64,000 bases of DNA from Streptomyces sp. NBC_00572 (GCF_026341815.1 NZ_JAPENX010000001.1:5208001-5272000); one strand, 5' to 3'; positions 24,393-33,400 are shown, counted from the first letter of the stretch. Program-made: numbers and translations. Notes: generated by a model not told the origin, from the sequence alone.

Positions 24393-26135
24393 ATGGCCAA
24401 ACAGAATGTGGCGGAACAGTTCGTCGACATCCTCGTGCGCGCGGGAGTCCGGCGCCTGTACGGCGTCGTCGGTGACAGCCTGAACCCGGTCGTCGACGCG
24501 ATCCGCCGGACCCCCTCGCTCGACTGGATCCAGGTGCGGCACGAGGAGGTCGCGGCCTTCGCCGCCGGGGCCGAGGCCCAGATCACCGGCCGGCTCGCCG
24601 CCTGCGCCGGCTCCTGCGGCCCGGGGAACCTGCACCTCATCAACGGCCTGTACGACGCCCACCGCTCGATGGCCCCGGTCCTGGCCCTCGCCTCGCACAT
24701 CCCGTCCAGCGAGATCGGCCTGGGCTACTTCCAGGAGACCCACCCCGACCAGCTGTTCCGCGAGTGCAGCCACTACAGCGAACTCATCTCCAACCCGAAG
24801 CAGATGCCCCGGCTGCTCCACACGGCGATCCAGCACGCCGTCGGTCGTGGCGGCGTCAGCGTCGTCTCGCTGCCCGGCGACATCGCCTCCCAGCCGGCCC
24901 CGGAGAAGGCGGTGGAGACGGCGCTCGTCACCACCCGGCCGACCGTCCGCCCGGGGGACGCCGAGATCGACGCGCTGGTGCGGATGATCGACGCGGCCGA
25001 CCGGGTGACGCTCTTCTGCGGCAGCGGTACGGCCGGGGCGCACGCCGAGGTGATGCAGTTCGCCGAGCGGATCAAGTCACCGGTGGGCCACGCCCTGCGA
25101 GGCAAGGAGTGGATCCAGTACGACAATCCGTACGACGTCGGCATGAGCGGACTACTCGGCTACGGCGCCGCCTACGAGGCCACCCATGAGTGCGATCTGC
25201 TGATCCTGCTCGGCACCGACTTCCCGTACAACGCCTTCCTGCCCGACGACGTCAAGATCGTGCAGGTGGACGTCCGGCCCGAGCACCTCGGCCGCCGGTC
25301 CCGGCTCGACCTGGCCGTCTGGGGAGACGTCCGCGAGACCCTGCGCTGTGTGGCCCCGCGCGTCCGCGCCAAGAACGACCGCCGCTTCCTCGACAAGATG
25401 CTGAAGAAGCACGCCGACGCCCTCGAAGGCGTCGTCAAGGCCTACACCCGCAAGGTCGAGAAGCACGTTCCGATCCACCCGGAGTACGTCGCCTCCGTCA
25501 TCGACGAACTGGCCGACGGTGACGCCGTGTTCACGGTGGACACCGGCATGTGCAACGTCTGGGCGGCCCGCTACCTCAGCCCCAACGGGCGGCGCAGGAT
25601 CATCGGTTCGTTCAGCCACGGCTCCATGGCGAACGCGCTGCCGCAGGCCATCGGCGCGCAGTTCACCGACCGGAACCGGCAGGTCGTCTCGCTCTCCGGC
25701 GACGGCGGATTCTCCATGCTGATGGGCGACTTCCTCACCCTCGTGCAGTACGACCTGCCCGTGAAGGTGATCGTCTTCAACAACTCCTCGCTCGGCATGG
25801 TCGAGCTGGAGATGCTGGTCTCGGGACTCCCCTCGTACGGAACGACGAACAAGAACCCGGACTTCGCGGCCATCGCCCGCGCCGCCGGCGCCTACGGCGT
25901 ACGGGTCGAGAAGCCCAAGCAGCTGACGAGCGCCCTCAAGGACGCCTTCAGACACAAGGGCCCGGCCCTGGTGGACGTCGTCACCGACCCCAACGCGCTC
26001 TCCATCCCGCCGAAGATCAGAGCCGACATGGTCACCGGCTTCGCCCTCTCCGCCAGCAAGATCGTCCTGGACGGGGGAGTGGGCCGGATGGTGCAGATGG
26101 CGCGCTCCAACCTGCGCAACGTGCCCCGACTCTGA
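24393..26135 (+). CDS. Thiamine diphosphate enzyme, pyruvate dehydrogenase (quinone)/PoxB-like
   Basis: A 580-aa ThDP-dependent enzyme: an N-terminal Pyr domain with catalytic Glu in IQVRHEEVAAFAAGAEA, a middle domain (VTLFCGSGTAGAHAEV) and a C-terminal PP domain with SLSGDGGFSMLMGDFLTLVQYDLPVKVIVFNN. It is closest to pyruvate oxidase/PoxB, which oxidatively decarboxylates pyruvate to acetate and passes electrons to quinone. The C-terminal membrane-binding helix cannot be judged. GGAG lies 3-6 nt before the ATG. Confidence 0.88.
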   Translation: MAKQNVAEQFVDILVRAGVRRLYGVVGDSLNPVVDAIRRTPSLDWIQVRHEEVAAFAAGAEAQITGRLAACAGSCGPGNLHLINGLYDAHRSMAPVLALASHIPSSEIGLGYFQETHPDQLFRECSHYSELISNPKQMPRLLHTAIQHAVGRGGVSVVSLPGDIASQPAPEKAVETALVTTRPTVRPGDAEIDALVRMIDAADRVTLFCGSGTAGAHAEVMQFAERIKSPVGHALRGKEWIQYDNPYDVGMSGLLGYGAAYEATHECDLLILLGTDFPYNAFLPDDVKIVQVDVRPEHLGRRSRLDLAVWGDVRETLRCVAPRVRAKNDRRFLDKMLKKHADALEGVVKAYTRKVEKHVPIHPEYVASVIDELADGDAVFTVDTGMCNVWAARYLSPNGRRRIIGSFSHGSMANALPQAIGAQFTDRNRQVVSLSGDGGFSMLMGDFLTLVQYDLPVKVIVFNNSSLGMVELEMLVSGLPSYGTTNKNPDFAAIARAAGAYGVRVEKPKQLTSALKDAFRHKGPALVDVVTDPNALSIPPKIRADMVTGFALSASKIVLDGGVGRMVQMARSNLRNVPRL

Positions 26136-26154
26136 GGGAATGCTGGCGTTTTGG

Positions 26155-26171
26155 CGGGGCATGCATCCCCG
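26155..26171 (+). terminator. Weak hairpin after poxB-like gene
   Basis: CGGGG-CATGCAT-CCCCG, a 5-bp stem 19 nt after the stop codon. It argues that the next gene starts at 26206 rather than 26140. Confidence 0.35.
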
Positions 26172-26205
26172 TGAGCCTGTTCGACGCGATCTGTGGGTGG
26201 GGGTT

Positions 26206-26610
26206 ATGGCCGGGGAGGCACGACAGCCGACTCAACTGCTCAGAAAGGTGGGATGCGCAGATCTCACCGCGGTGCCGGAGGTGCGACATGCCCTGCGTGA
26301 ACTGCTGCGGAAGTGGGGCGGACCGGGCGTCTCCGACGTGGCGGAGCTGCTCACCAGCGAACTGGTGACCAACGCCCTGATCCACACCGAGCACGGCGCC
26401 GTCGTGACCGCGACGGTCGTGCCCGAGCAGCTGAGGGTCGAGGTCCGTGACTTCGTCCCCGGACTCGCGCCACCGCACGCACCGCGCGCCGACGACGGTA
26501 CGCACGGCAGAGGACTCGTCCTCGTCGAGGCCCTGGCCGACTCCTGGGGGGTCGAGGACCACGGGGTCGGCAAGGTGGTGTGGTTCGAACTGAACGGCGG
26601 GGCCGCCTGA
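26206..26610 (+). CDS. Anti-sigma-factor-like ATP-binding protein (HATPase_c, RsbW type)
   Basis: A 134-aa GHKL-fold protein: ELLTSELVTNALIHTEHG is the N box, VRDFVPG the G1 box and DDGTHGRGLVLVEALADSWGV the G2 box. Such short proteins act in Streptomyces as serine kinases/anti-sigma factors or regulators of unknown targets. In-frame ATGs at 26140 and 26161 are possible, but the 26206 start has GGGTGGGGGT before it and lies beyond a hairpin. Its stop codon lies inside the terminator stem. Confidence 0.82.
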   Translation: MAGEARQPTQLLRKVGCADLTAVPEVRHALRELLRKWGGPGVSDVAELLTSELVTNALIHTEHGAVVTATVVPEQLRVEVRDFVPGLAPPHAPRADDGTHGRGLVLVEALADSWGVEDHGVGKVVWFELNGGAA

Positions 26611-26624
26611 GAGGCGGCCCCGCC
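26596..26624. terminator. Bidirectional terminator, 13-bp perfect stem
   Basis: GGCGGGGCCGCCT-GAG-AGGCGGCCCCGCC. It starts inside the last codons of the ATPase gene and lies 18 nt before the end of the convergent DUF2637 gene. Confidence 0.85.
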
Positions 26625-26641
26625 GGTTTGCGGAGTGGTGC

Positions 26642-27766
26642 TCAGCCGAACTGCTGCTCCAGATCCTTGAGCTTGCGCTCAAGGGAGTCGAGCCGGGGCA
26701 GCGTCTGGGTGTCGTCCTCCGCGGTGAGGTCCACCGTCCGGGAGTCGCCCGTATGGATGTCACGGCCTCTGACGGCCTGGAGGGAGGGCCGGGGTCGAAG
26801 CGGCAGTTGTCCCGGGTCCGCTATGGCGGGTTCCGCGACGGCGGCCTGGACTGACGCCGTGGCGGAACCCGAACCCGACCCGGTGCCGGACCCCGAACCC
26901 GGGCCCGTACCGGAACCTGCCGCGGCGTTCAGCGCCGCCATCTCCACCTGCCGGCCGCCGCCCCTGCCGAGCCCGAAGGCCCGGTGCTGGCGGTTGATCG
27001 CCTTCAGCCGTGCCCGGTCGAGCTTGACCTGGTCGCGCCGGCGGATGCGGTTCTGCTCCTTCTCCCGCCGGTCCTCGCGCACTTCGTCGACGGCCTCGTC
27101 CAGGGTCCGCACGCCCTCCAGCAGCATCAGCGACCAGGCGGCGAACGTCTCCCGGGGCGCCCGCATCCACCGCACGATCCGGATCTGCGGCAGCGGGCGG
27201 GGCACCAGGCCCTGCTCGCGCAGCGCGGCCCTGCGGGTCTGCTTGAGGGCCCGGTCGAAGAGGACCGCAGCCGAGAGGGACATGCCCGCGAAGAACTGCG
27301 GGGCCCCGTCGTGGCCGAGGCCGCGCGGTGCGTGCACCCAGTTGAACCAGGCCGCCGCGCCCGCGAACAGCCAGACGAGCAGACGCGAGCCCAGCGCCGC
27401 GTCGCCGTGGCTCGCCTCGCGGACCGCGAGCACCGAGCAGAACATGGCGGCGCCGTCGAGGCCGAAGGGGACGAGGTACTCCCAGCCCCCGGTGAGGTTG
27501 AGGTTCTGCCGGCCGAAGCCGACGAGTCCGTGGAAGGACAGTGCCGCGGCGACCGCGGCACAGCAGAAGAGGAGGACGTAGGAAGCGGTGCCGTACACGG
27601 CTTCCTTGCGTCGGCGGCGCTCCTCGCTGCGTTCCCAGGAGTCCTCGGCCGCGGCCTGGTCACCGGCGCGCTTCCCGCGCGCGAGCACCGCCACCGCCGT
27701 CAGGACTCCGGCCACCATCACGCCACCCGGAAGCAGCCAGTCCAGCGATATGTCGGTCAGTCTCAT
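26642..27766 (-). CDS. DUF2637 (SpdB-like) membrane protein
   Basis: A 374-aa protein with an N-terminal anchor (LLPGGVMVAGVLTAVAVLA), three or four further membrane segments between residues 60 and 165, a basic coiled-coil-like region (EDRREKEQNRIRRRDQVKLDRARLKAINRQ), a Gly-Ser linker made of GSG repeats, and a C-terminal amphipathic heptad helix (LDSLERKLKDLEQQFG). DUF2637 is found in conjugative-plasmid Spd/Tra proteins and in chromosomal Streptomyces copies. No other transfer gene is nearby, so this looks like a resident chromosomal version. Confidence 0.75.
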   Translation of the reverse strand: MRLTDISLDWLLPGGVMVAGVLTAVAVLARGKRAGDQAAAEDSWERSEERRRRKEAVYGTASYVLLFCCAAVAAALSFHGLVGFGRQNLNLTGGWEYLVPFGLDGAAMFCSVLAVREASHGDAALGSRLLVWLFAGAAAWFNWVHAPRGLGHDGAPQFFAGMSLSAAVLFDRALKQTRRAALREQGLVPRPLPQIRIVRWMRAPRETFAAWSLMLLEGVRTLDEAVDEVREDRREKEQNRIRRRDQVKLDRARLKAINRQHRAFGLGRGGGRQVEMAALNAAAGSGTGPGSGSGTGSGSGSATASVQAAVAEPAIADPGQLPLRPRPSLQAVRGRDIHTGDSRTVDLTAEDDTQTLPRLDSLERKLKDLEQQFG

Positions 27767-27933
27767 GCGGTGTCCCTTGCATCGCAGTAGGGCGTTTGGC
27801 GGCCCATACTGGCCGACCCCGTGGGGCGCTCAAGGGGTTTCCGGGCAAGAGCACGCCATCGGGGCGCCACGGCATTCGAATAGGTGCGATCTGGTCGAAC
27901 GCCCATGCAGGGAACGGGAATTGAGTTCGATTC

Positions 27934-27955
27934 ACGCCACCCTTCCGGGTGGCGT
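27934..27955 (-). terminator. Terminator of the FhuF-like gene
   Basis: ACGCCACCC-TTCC-GGGTGGCGT, a 9-bp perfect stem with a tetraloop, 16 nt beyond the stop codon. Confidence 0.85.
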
Positions 27956-27970
27956 AATCACTCGGGAGCC

Positions 27971-28837
27971 TCAGGCGGTCGCCGTGAGCCGACGGACCCG
28001 CTCGGCGTCGCACGTACGCGGGCAGGTGATGCAGGTGTCCTCGGGGCGCAGTGTGTAGAAGAAGCAGCAGGTCGCCCGGTCGCGCGTGGCGCGCGGGGCG
28101 CCGTCCGGCCCCTCGGTGCCCGCCAGTTCACGGAAGCCCGCCGCGCCCGCGTACGGCTTGTACGGCTTGGCGGTGCCCGGCATCAGGAGGTCGAGCTCGG
28201 CCATCGCCCGGCGCTCCTCGCCGAGCAGGGCGCCGACGTACCAGAGGCCCTCGACGATCTCGTCCGTGGCCATCCCCCACAGGGCGCGACGACCGCGCCG
28301 CATCCGGGAGCCGAAGCCGTCGAGGATCGCCTCGAAGTGCTCGGCGAGCGAGGCGCGCACCTCGGCCCGCAGCGCGTCCTCGTCGGCGACCACCCGGGCG
28401 CCGGGCAGCGCCGCCGCGGGGTCGCCCGGCAGGCACGCGAACTCCTCCACCCGCACCGCCATCCGCCCGAGCGCACGCTGGAAGGAGACGTTCCGTGCGG
28501 GCAGCCGGGGCACCCTGCAGTCCAGGAACCAGGGGACGGTGACGAGGAGACAGGCCGGCCAGGCGTACCGGTGCAGACCGAAGCTGGCGACGACGTCGGG
28601 GCGGGCCTGGGTGCCGTAGTCGCGCAGCACCTGCGCGTTGTCCCAGGCGAGGAAAGCGTCGAGGTCGGGGCCGCCGGCCGCGAGCTCCTCCGCGCCGACC
28701 CAGCCCGCGCCGCGCGGCAGCCGCTCGCCCCGGACGTGTTCCTCTATCCGGAGGTGGGGGAAGACCTCGGCGAGCCGGGCGTAGGCAGCCGCGACGGGCG
28801 AGGTCGGCGAGGCGGACAACAGAGCGGGGACGGTCAT
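27971..28837 (-). CDS. FhuF-like (2Fe-2S) siderophore-iron reductase family protein
   Basis: A 288-aa protein with the C-terminal signature CCFFYTLRPEDTCITCPRTC, the unusual CCx10Cx2C-type [2Fe-2S] site of FhuF ferric-siderophore reductases. The upstream region is the helical IucA/FhuF-like domain. An iron box lies 26 bp before the ATG, supporting induction in iron starvation. The start is ATG (MTVPALL); a GTG three codons earlier is possible. No siderophore biosynthesis or uptake gene is adjacent. Confidence 0.85.
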   Translation of the reverse strand: MTVPALLSASPTSPVAAAYARLAEVFPHLRIEEHVRGERLPRGAGWVGAEELAAGGPDLDAFLAWDNAQVLRDYGTQARPDVVASFGLHRYAWPACLLVTVPWFLDCRVPRLPARNVSFQRALGRMAVRVEEFACLPGDPAAALPGARVVADEDALRAEVRASLAEHFEAILDGFGSRMRRGRRALWGMATDEIVEGLWYVGALLGEERRAMAELDLLMPGTAKPYKPYAGAAGFRELAGTEGPDGAPRATRDRATCCFFYTLRPEDTCITCPRTCDAERVRRLTATA

Positions 28838-28862
28838 GCGGACCACCGAATCGCGAGCGTTG

Positions 28863-28881
28863 GCAGGTTAGCCTTACCTTA
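28863..28881 (-). promoter_or_regulatory. Iron box (DmdR1/IdeR-type operator)
   Basis: On the minus strand it reads TAAGGTAAGGCTAACCTGC, matching 15 of 19 positions of the IdeR/DmdR1 consensus TTAGGTTAGGCTAACCTAA. It sits where it would block the FhuF-like promoter when iron is replete. Confidence 0.8.
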
Positions 28882-29031
28882 CCCGATTCGGGGTCACCTC
28901 TCACCACCGGCCCGAGGCCCCCCACCAGCGAGGCAGCCCTCACACTCCTGATGTCGGTCCGTTCGCCTATGGTGCACAGAGGACCCGCGCGACGCGAGCC
29001 GGGACCGGTTCGAGGCCGCAGGAGGACCCGG

Positions 29032-29841
29032 GTGGAGCAGGGCGCAGCGCGCGAGCGGGCGACGGAGAGGCCGTCCCCGCCCTTCGGCGACGCCGCCCGC
29101 GTCCCGGAACAGGCCCGCGGTGCGGACCCGGATCCGTCCGGTGGGCACGTCCGGGGCGAGCACACCCACTGCGAACCGGACGCCCCCGGCCTCGCCCCCG
29201 CTTCCGTTCCCGCAGCCCGTGTCGTACGGCACTCCGTGCGCGGCCAGATCCTCGACGCCCTCCGTACCGCCCTCGTCGGCGGCGAGCTCGTCCCCGGCGA
29301 GGTGTACTCCGCGCCCGCGCTCGGCGAGCGGTTCGGCGTCTCCGCCACCCCCGTCCGCGAGGCCATGCAGCGCCTCGCCGTCGAAGGGGCCGTCGAGGTC
29401 GTGCCGAACCGCGGCTTCCGCGTCACCGAGCGCACCCCGCGCGAACTCGCCGAACTCGCCGAGGTCCGCGCGCTCATCGAAGTCCCCGTCATGCTCCGGC
29501 TCGCCCGTACGGTCCCGGCCGCCCGCTGGGCCGAGCTCCGCCCGCTCGCCGAGGCGACCTCGACCGCCGCCGCCCGGGGCGACCGCGCCCACTACGCCGA
29601 GGCTGACCGGGCCTTCCACCGGGCCGTCCTCTCCCTCGCGGGGAACGAGCAACTGCTCGCCGTCGCCGACGACCTCCACCGCCGCTCCCAGTGGCCCCTG
29701 ATCAGCGCGCCCGTCGTCCGCCACGGTGTGCTCGTCGCCGACGCGGCCGAACACACCGCCCTGCTCGACGCCCTGATCGCCCATGACCTCCCGGTCGTCG
29801 AATCCCTCGTCCGCGAGCACTTCACCGGCTCGAACGCCTGA
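29032..29841 (+). CDS. GntR-family (FadR/FCD-type) regulator
   Basis: A 269-aa protein. A disordered N-terminus of about 60 residues precedes the winged helix-turn-helix (RGQILDALRTALVGGELVPGEVYSAPALGERFGVSATPVREAMQRLAVEGAVEVVPNRGFRV). An all-helical FCD effector domain with AEADRAFHRAVLSLAGN and the C-terminal HTALLDALIAHD follows. The GTG has AGGAGGA at 6-7 nt. Typical ligands are small organic acids; the target is unknown. Confidence 0.87.
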   Translation: MEQGAARERATERPSPPFGDAARVPEQARGADPDPSGGHVRGEHTHCEPDAPGLAPASVPAARVVRHSVRGQILDALRTALVGGELVPGEVYSAPALGERFGVSATPVREAMQRLAVEGAVEVVPNRGFRVTERTPRELAELAEVRALIEVPVMLRLARTVPAARWAELRPLAEATSTAAARGDRAHYAEADRAFHRAVLSLAGNEQLLAVADDLHRRSQWPLISAPVVRHGVLVADAAEHTALLDALIAHDLPVVESLVREHFTGSNA

Positions 29842-29901
29842 CCTCCGCCCGCGCTAGGGTTGATGATCATGTCAATCGATCAAGCCATACGGGGAGTCAG
29901 G

Positions 29902-30537
29902 ATGAAGACGGGCGTACGGGGGATCGCCGTCGCGGCGGCCATGGTGGTCGCACTCACGGGATGCGGGGACGGTGACGGAACCGACCCCGTCACGGGGGCC
30001 GCGGACGGCAAGGAGAAGATCCAGCCGGCCTCGCTGGACGCGACCGGGCTGATCAACGCCCTGCCCATATCCTCCGACTTCAGCAGCGGCACGTACACCG
30101 GGGGCGACCCCGAGCTGGTCCCGGAGGCCGAGGCCCTGAAGTTCTGCGCCGACAAGTTGGAGGACGTGGACTGCGCCGGAGTGAAGGCCGCCAGCATCAA
30201 GGACCTGGTCCTGGCCGGCTCCTCCTCGGACCAGGGGGCCACGTTCACGCTCTACACCTTCGGCACGGAGGAGCAGGCGACCGCCGTGCTGAAGGCGGTG
30301 GAGAAGAAGAGGCAGTCGGCTACGTCCGAGCCCTTCAAGCCGGTGAAGGCCAAGACCGGGGCCGACGAGACGTACGCCTTCGAGCGGGACGGCTACGTCG
30401 GCGTCTACATGCGGGTCGGCACGGTGGTGTCCTACGTGAGCACCTACCTGTTCGGACCGGAGCAGGCCGAAAGCGCCGCCCAGATCCAGCTCGGCCGGCT
30501 CCAGGTCGTCGCGGGGGGCGGCAACCCCGACCTCTGA
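29902..30537 (+). CDS. Predicted lipoprotein of unknown function
   Basis: A 211-aa secreted lipoprotein: MKTGVRGIAVAAAMVVALTGC with lipobox LTGC at residues 17-20 and GGGGAGT 4-10 nt upstream. The mature domain contains two cysteines (KFCADKLEDVDC) and FTLYTFGTEEQATAVLKAVEKK, which resembles sensor-like extracytoplasmic domains but matches no family I can name. TAGGGT at 29855-29860 is a possible -10. Confidence 0.75.
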   Translation: MKTGVRGIAVAAAMVVALTGCGDGDGTDPVTGAADGKEKIQPASLDATGLINALPISSDFSSGTYTGGDPELVPEAEALKFCADKLEDVDCAGVKAASIKDLVLAGSSSDQGATFTLYTFGTEEQATAVLKAVEKKRQSATSEPFKPVKAKTGADETYAFERDGYVGVYMRVGTVVSYVSTYLFGPEQAESAAQIQLGRLQVVAGGGNPDL

Positions 30538-30663
30538 CCCGCCCCGAGGAACCCGCGGAAGTTCCCTGGAGACCGCCTCCGTCGACGGGGCGGCCCCCGG
30601 GGCCCGCGCCCACTAAGGTCAAGGGCGACAGCCGCCCGTACCGCGTCGCCCGTGAGGTGCCCC

Positions 30664-32343
30664 ATGCCGTCCGCGACCCCGTCCCCGGCATGGGACGGAC
30701 GCCGACCCGCCACCGGTACGGAAGCCGAGGCCACGGCCCTGCTCGGCTGGCTGACCGACCCCGAGGCGCCCCGGCTCTGCCTCGTCACCGGTGCCCCCGG
30801 CAGCGGCAAGACGGCCCTGCTCGGCTGGTTCGCCAAGCACGGCCCGCGGGCCGGCCGGCCGCGCCGCCGCACGGCCCGGGTCCTCGTCCCGCTGGCCGGA
30901 CAGAGCGCGCTCGGCGCGACCTGGACGATCGCCGACCGCCTCGGGGTGGTGGCGAGGGCGCCCGGCGACCTCGTGCACGCCCTGGCCACCAGCGAGGCCC
31001 GGCCCGCCGGCCGCCCGGTCCTCCTCCTCACGGACCTCCACGCCGCCGCCGAACCCGCCGCGCTGACCGAGCTGATCGCCGAGCTCGCGGGCGTCGGCCG
31101 GGTCCGTCTCGTGGTCGAGGCCCGCAGCGGCACCCCGGCCCCCGCCGCCCTGCGGACCGACCGGCGGGTCGCCGTCGTGGACCTCGACGGCGACCCCGAC
31201 GCCGTCGTCGCCGGCGCCCCCGAGCGGGACCGGCCGCTGCCGGACCTCTCCGACCCGGTGGCCGTCTGCACGGCCGACCCGCTGCACGTCACCACGGCGT
31301 ACGTGACGGGGGCGGCCGCCGCCGGACTTCCGGGCACGCTCGACGGCCCCGAGGAGCCCGCCCGGCCCGGCGAGAACGCCGCCGAGGACCACGGCGGGCT
31401 ACGGGCCGCCTGGATGCGGGCCGGCCAGTCCCTCTGCCGCGAACAGGCCCCGGCAGAACGGGCGTTGGTGCTGCTCTCCGCGCTCGGCGACGGTGCCGAC
31501 CCCCGGCTGCGCCCGGCGCTCGCCGAGCTCGCGGAGGGTGCGGCCTGGCGGCTCCGCTGGGCCCGGCACCGCGGCGATCTGACCCCGCCCTGGCCGGGTC
31601 CCGTCACCGTCCTCGGCGCGGCCGGCGGGCCGTTGGAGGGGACCCTGCTCGTCGGCGACCGCACCGGCGCCGTACGGCTCCTCCACGAGGCCGACGCGAG
31701 CCCGGCCGGACGCCTCGCGCACACCGTTCCCGGCCGCGTCACCGCGCTCGCGCCCGCGCCCGACGGGACGGTCCTGCTCCTGGATGACCGGGGGAGACTG
31801 CACACCGTACGGGGGACGGCGCCCAGGGCCCCGTACCTGGAGCGCCTCACCGAGGCCGTTTCGACGACCCTGGCCCGGCACCCGGGCACGGCCCTCGCGG
31901 CGATCGCCGGTTCGGTCGTGGTGGGGGACCGGCTCGGCTCCGTGCACGCCTTCGGTCTGCGGGGCCTGCACCAGGCCGCCTCGCACAGCGGCCGGGTCAC
32001 GGCGGTCTCGGCGGTGGAGTCCGAGACCCCGTTCGTCTGCTCCGGCGGCGTGGACGGAACGGTCCGGCTCTGGACCCCGGGCCGTGATCCGCGCCCCGAA
32101 CCTCTCGCCGAACGGCCCTCGCCGGTGGTCTCCCTGCATGCGACGGAGACCCCGCACGGTCCGCTGGTCGCCGTCGCCTGGGGCGACGGTCTCGTCGAAC
32201 TCCACCGCCCGGAGGGCGGCCGGACGCTCTCGTTCCGTCCGGGCCCCCCGGTCCGTGCGGTCGCCGTCACCGGCGCGGGCTCCCTGCTCATCGGAACCGA
32301 CGAGAGCCTGGTGTGTCTCGCGCCGAAGCGCTCTTCCCCCTGA
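30664..32343 (+). CDS. P-loop NTPase with degenerate WD40-like repeats
   Basis: A 559-aa protein. Walker A GAPGSGKT is near residue 40 and a Walker B-like VLLLTDLHAA near 120, in an NTPase domain of the STAND/AAA type but shorter than usual. From about residue 300 come WD40-like blades (GTLLVGDRTGAVRLL, ALAPAPDGTVLLLDDRGRLHTV, FVCSGGVDGTVRLWTPG). The effector part between them is helical. Such NTPase-WD40 proteins in Streptomyces are often signalling switches. GAGGTG precedes the ATG, and TAAGGT (30614-30619) could be the -10. Confidence 0.75.
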   Translation: MPSATPSPAWDGRRPATGTEAEATALLGWLTDPEAPRLCLVTGAPGSGKTALLGWFAKHGPRAGRPRRRTARVLVPLAGQSALGATWTIADRLGVVARAPGDLVHALATSEARPAGRPVLLLTDLHAAAEPAALTELIAELAGVGRVRLVVEARSGTPAPAALRTDRRVAVVDLDGDPDAVVAGAPERDRPLPDLSDPVAVCTADPLHVTTAYVTGAAAAGLPGTLDGPEEPARPGENAAEDHGGLRAAWMRAGQSLCREQAPAERALVLLSALGDGADPRLRPALAELAEGAAWRLRWARHRGDLTPPWPGPVTVLGAAGGPLEGTLLVGDRTGAVRLLHEADASPAGRLAHTVPGRVTALAPAPDGTVLLLDDRGRLHTVRGTAPRAPYLERLTEAVSTTLARHPGTALAAIAGSVVVGDRLGSVHAFGLRGLHQAASHSGRVTAVSAVESETPFVCSGGVDGTVRLWTPGRDPRPEPLAERPSPVVSLHATETPHGPLVAVAWGDGLVELHRPEGGRTLSFRPGPPVRAVAVTGAGSLLIGTDESLVCLAPKRSSP

Positions 32344-32350
32344 CGTGCCA

Positions 32351-32375
32351 TCACCAGCCCCTCAAGGGGCGGTGG
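32351..32375. terminator. Bidirectional terminator
   Basis: CACC-a-GCCCC-TCAA-GGGGC-GGTG, a stem of 9 bp with one bulge, located between the convergent NTPase and TPR-like genes. Confidence 0.75.
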
Positions 32376-32376
32376 T

Positions 32377-33177
32377 TCAGGCCGTCTGTGGTGTCAGCTG
32401 GCTCGCGAGCCAGGTCGGCACCCCGCCCAGGAGGCGGAAGAGACGGCGGGCCTCGGCGCGCAGGCGACCCGCCTCCGGTTCCGTCTCGGTGGTGGCGAGC
32501 GCGGTGAGGGCCGGGGCCGTACCGACCAGGTAGCCCAACTCCTCGCGGATCCGGAGCGATTCCGCGAAGCCGTGCCGCGCCTCCGCCAACTCGCCCTCGC
32601 GCAGGGCCAGTCCGGCCAGGTGCCGCCAAGTGGAGGAGAGCAGCAGCGAGTCACCCTGCGCGGTGGCCCCGGCATGCGCCCTGCGGTACGCGGCGTGGGC
32701 CGCCTGCGGGGAGTCTCCGAGGTTCTGCGCGATGAGTCCGCGCCGCAGGTCGAGCAGCGGCCGGCCCTCGGCGGAGGGGGCGATCAGGGCCGCCGCCCGG
32801 CCCAGTGCCATCCGTGCCTCGTCGGCCCGGTCGCGTACCCCCAGAAGCGTCGACGCGTAGGCGAGATAACCGCGTTCACACGCGGCGGCGCCCCGTTCCT
32901 CGTCGGTGCCGGCCACCGCTTCGGCCGTTCGGAGCGCCTCCTCGGCGTCGGCCCAGCCCTGTTCGGTGTAGAGGCAGCGCTCGATCAGCAGCGCGGCCCG
33001 TTCGAGTGCGGCGGCCGGTTCGTTCGCGTGCGGCGCGAGCAGCGCCGCCGCGTCCGTCCAACACCCTCGGGAGCGGAGCCGCCATATGGCGGTCTCCACG
33101 GGAGTCTCCTTGCCGTAGGCGAGGGACGGATCTTCGCCGCCCCTTGATTCGGAACCAGACATGGCGGTGTCCGCCAC
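32377..33177 (-). CDS. TPR-like helical repeat protein
   Basis: A 266-aa Ala-rich alpha-solenoid protein with repeat-like helices (AEEALRTAEAVAGTDEERGAAACERGYLAYASTLLG, LGDSPQAAHAAYRRAHAGATAQGD, REGELAEARHGFAESLRIREELG). These are TPR-like and probably a protein-protein interaction scaffold. The GTG start has GGGGAGGG at a good distance; an ATG five codons later is an alternative. The function is unknown. Confidence 0.7.
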   Translation of the reverse strand: MADTAMSGSESRGGEDPSLAYGKETPVETAIWRLRSRGCWTDAAALLAPHANEPAAALERAALLIERCLYTEQGWADAEEALRTAEAVAGTDEERGAAACERGYLAYASTLLGVRDRADEARMALGRAAALIAPSAEGRPLLDLRRGLIAQNLGDSPQAAHAAYRRAHAGATAQGDSLLLSSTWRHLAGLALREGELAEARHGFAESLRIREELGYLVGTAPALTALATTETEPEAGRLRAEARRLFRLLGGVPTWLASQLTPQTA

Positions 33178-33355
33178 ATTGCCCTCCCCGAGCGCGCCAT
33201 TGAGCTGTTGAGTGAGACCCGCATCTCAGCACGAAGGGCAGTACCTGGCCAAGGGGTCAGGTGAAAGAATTCACAAGACACCGGTACGGAGGGGCGCCGC
33301 TGTCCGGACCGCGGCCGACAGGCCGTCAGATCGCCGCAGGGGCAGTGATCAGGCC

Positions 33356-33400
33356 CCGGTGGGGGCCCGTCGGCCGACCCGGCCGACGGGCCCCCACCGG
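33356..33400 (-). terminator. Very strong terminator of pucR (21-bp perfect stem)
   Basis: Arms 33356-33376 and 33380-33400 (CCGGTGGGGGCCCGTCGGCC... and its exact complement) enclose a 3-nt loop. It lies 67 nt after the pucR stop, in a 290-nt gap where I see no gene. Confidence 0.88.

Noticed and set aside
26140..26205. Longer start for the anti-sigma-like ATPase
   Set aside because: It would begin 4 nt after the previous stop and read through a GGGG/CCCC hairpin; the 26206 ATG has a better ribosome site, though the longer form is not excluded.
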